A stretch of 64,000 nucleotides of DNA from Hortaea werneckii (Eukaryota > Ascomycota > Dothideomycetes > Mycosphaerellales > Teratosphaeriaceae). The translations under genes were made by a program, and so were the position numbers. Location: contig JBAOKB010000048.1 of NCBI GenBank assembly GCA_037044905.1, positions 1,116,001 to 1,180,000 on the forward strand. The letters run 5' to 3'. Positions 63,819 to 64,000 of the stretch are shown in pieces; the first letter of the stretch is position 1, and every line of letters begins with the position of its first letter. A model generated the notes under the pieces. That model made no database searches. It saw only the letters and a list, made by a program, of their open reading frames with translations, and was not told the DNA's origin.

Positions 63819-64000
63819 ATGCCTTCTCTCTATTCATCAGCGGCCTTCGCGGCCTTTGCCACCTTCGTATCCGCCGCACCTGCTACGCTCGCGGGCCGAG
63901 AGACAATTCAAATCAAGCAGGTCGCTCACGGCTCGGTACCCAGGATCGGACCAGTTGATATGATGAAGACGCATGAGAAGTACGCCCGTATGGGTGCCCA
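63819..64000 (+). CDS. Pepsin-like aspartic protease, N-terminal part (cut by window)
   Basis: Only the first 60 codons are visible. MPSLYSSAAFAAFATFVSAA is a signal peptide, and the propeptide that follows (TIQIKQVAHGSVPRIGPVDM, then KTHEKYARMGA) has the pattern of aspergillopepsin-type (A1 family) secreted aspartic proteases: a V-x-Q-V stretch early in the propeptide and an Ala/Lys-Tyr segment near its end. The catalytic Asp motifs lie beyond the window. Predicted to be an acid endopeptidase exported by the fungus. The call rests on the propeptide only. Confidence 0.6.
   Translation, partial: MPSLYSSAAFAAFATFVSAAPATLAGRETIQIKQVAHGSVPRIGPVDMMKTHEKYARMGA

Overview
The window is nuclear DNA of a filamentous ascomycete. 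The evidence is short introns (about 50-140 bases) with GTRNGT donors, CTAAC/CTGAC branch sites and YAG acceptors, ATGs in CAcCATGgc contexts, loosely spaced genes on both strands, and typical fungal families: Zn2Cys6 regulator, GH55 glucanase, secretory lipase, GT34 transferase, SWR1 subunit and a DUF8004-like protein. An AltA1-like secreted protein and the overall gene set suggest Dothideomycetes, but the species cannot be read from the sequence. No rRNA, tRNA, transposon or CRISPR array was recognised.

Layout. 0.7-4.4 kb: GT34-like type II membrane transferase, ribosomal protein S18, small secreted AltA1-like protein. 6-8.6 kb: long disordered/coiled-coil protein of unknown function. 9.6-15.4 kb: four enzyme genes in a row (APH-like kinase, flavin-reductase-like protein, MetX-like alpha/beta hydrolase, secretory lipase). 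16.9-23.6 kb: poly(A) polymerase, an unrecognised 538-residue protein and tRNA-dihydrouridine synthase Dus1, the last two separated by only 4 bases. 24-30 kb: Zn2Cys6 regulator, cation diffusion facilitator with Mn-type DxxxD motifs, hot-dog thioesterase. 31.3-37.1 kb: DEAD-box helicase Drs1 and a large mitochondrial PPR protein sharing a 240-base divergent promoter. 39.6-43.5 kb: a disordered protein with an internal MIF-like domain, and SWR1 subunit Swc5. 45-51 kb: Gln-rich bZIP factor, a 3.3 kb gene-poor stretch, a Thr/Ser-rich secreted protein. 51.6-61.8 kb: GH55 beta-1,3-glucanase, class I aminotransferase, DUF8004-like protein. The right edge cuts an aspartic protease gene.

How the genes fit together. 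Most are conserved housekeeping functions: translation (S18), ribosome assembly (Drs1), mRNA 3' ends (Pap1), tRNA modification (Dus1), chromatin (Swc5) and organelle expression (PPR). Between them lie five genes for secreted proteins (AltA1-like, lipase, Thr-rich, GH55, aspartic protease), which suits an organism feeding on or living in external polymer-rich substrates. No clear biosynthetic cluster is present; the 9.6-15.4 kb run is the nearest to one.

Most worth checking: the 4-base gap between dus1 and the next coding frame; the MIF-like domain buried inside a protein, with an in-frame stop-free intron; a GT34 protein lacking the first Asp of its expected DxD motif; a GC-AG intron; a 231-base perfect GA repeat; and long G/C homopolymers beyond stop codons. 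Exon borders were worked out by hand from splice signals, reading-frame continuity and family resemblance. No search or alignment was run.
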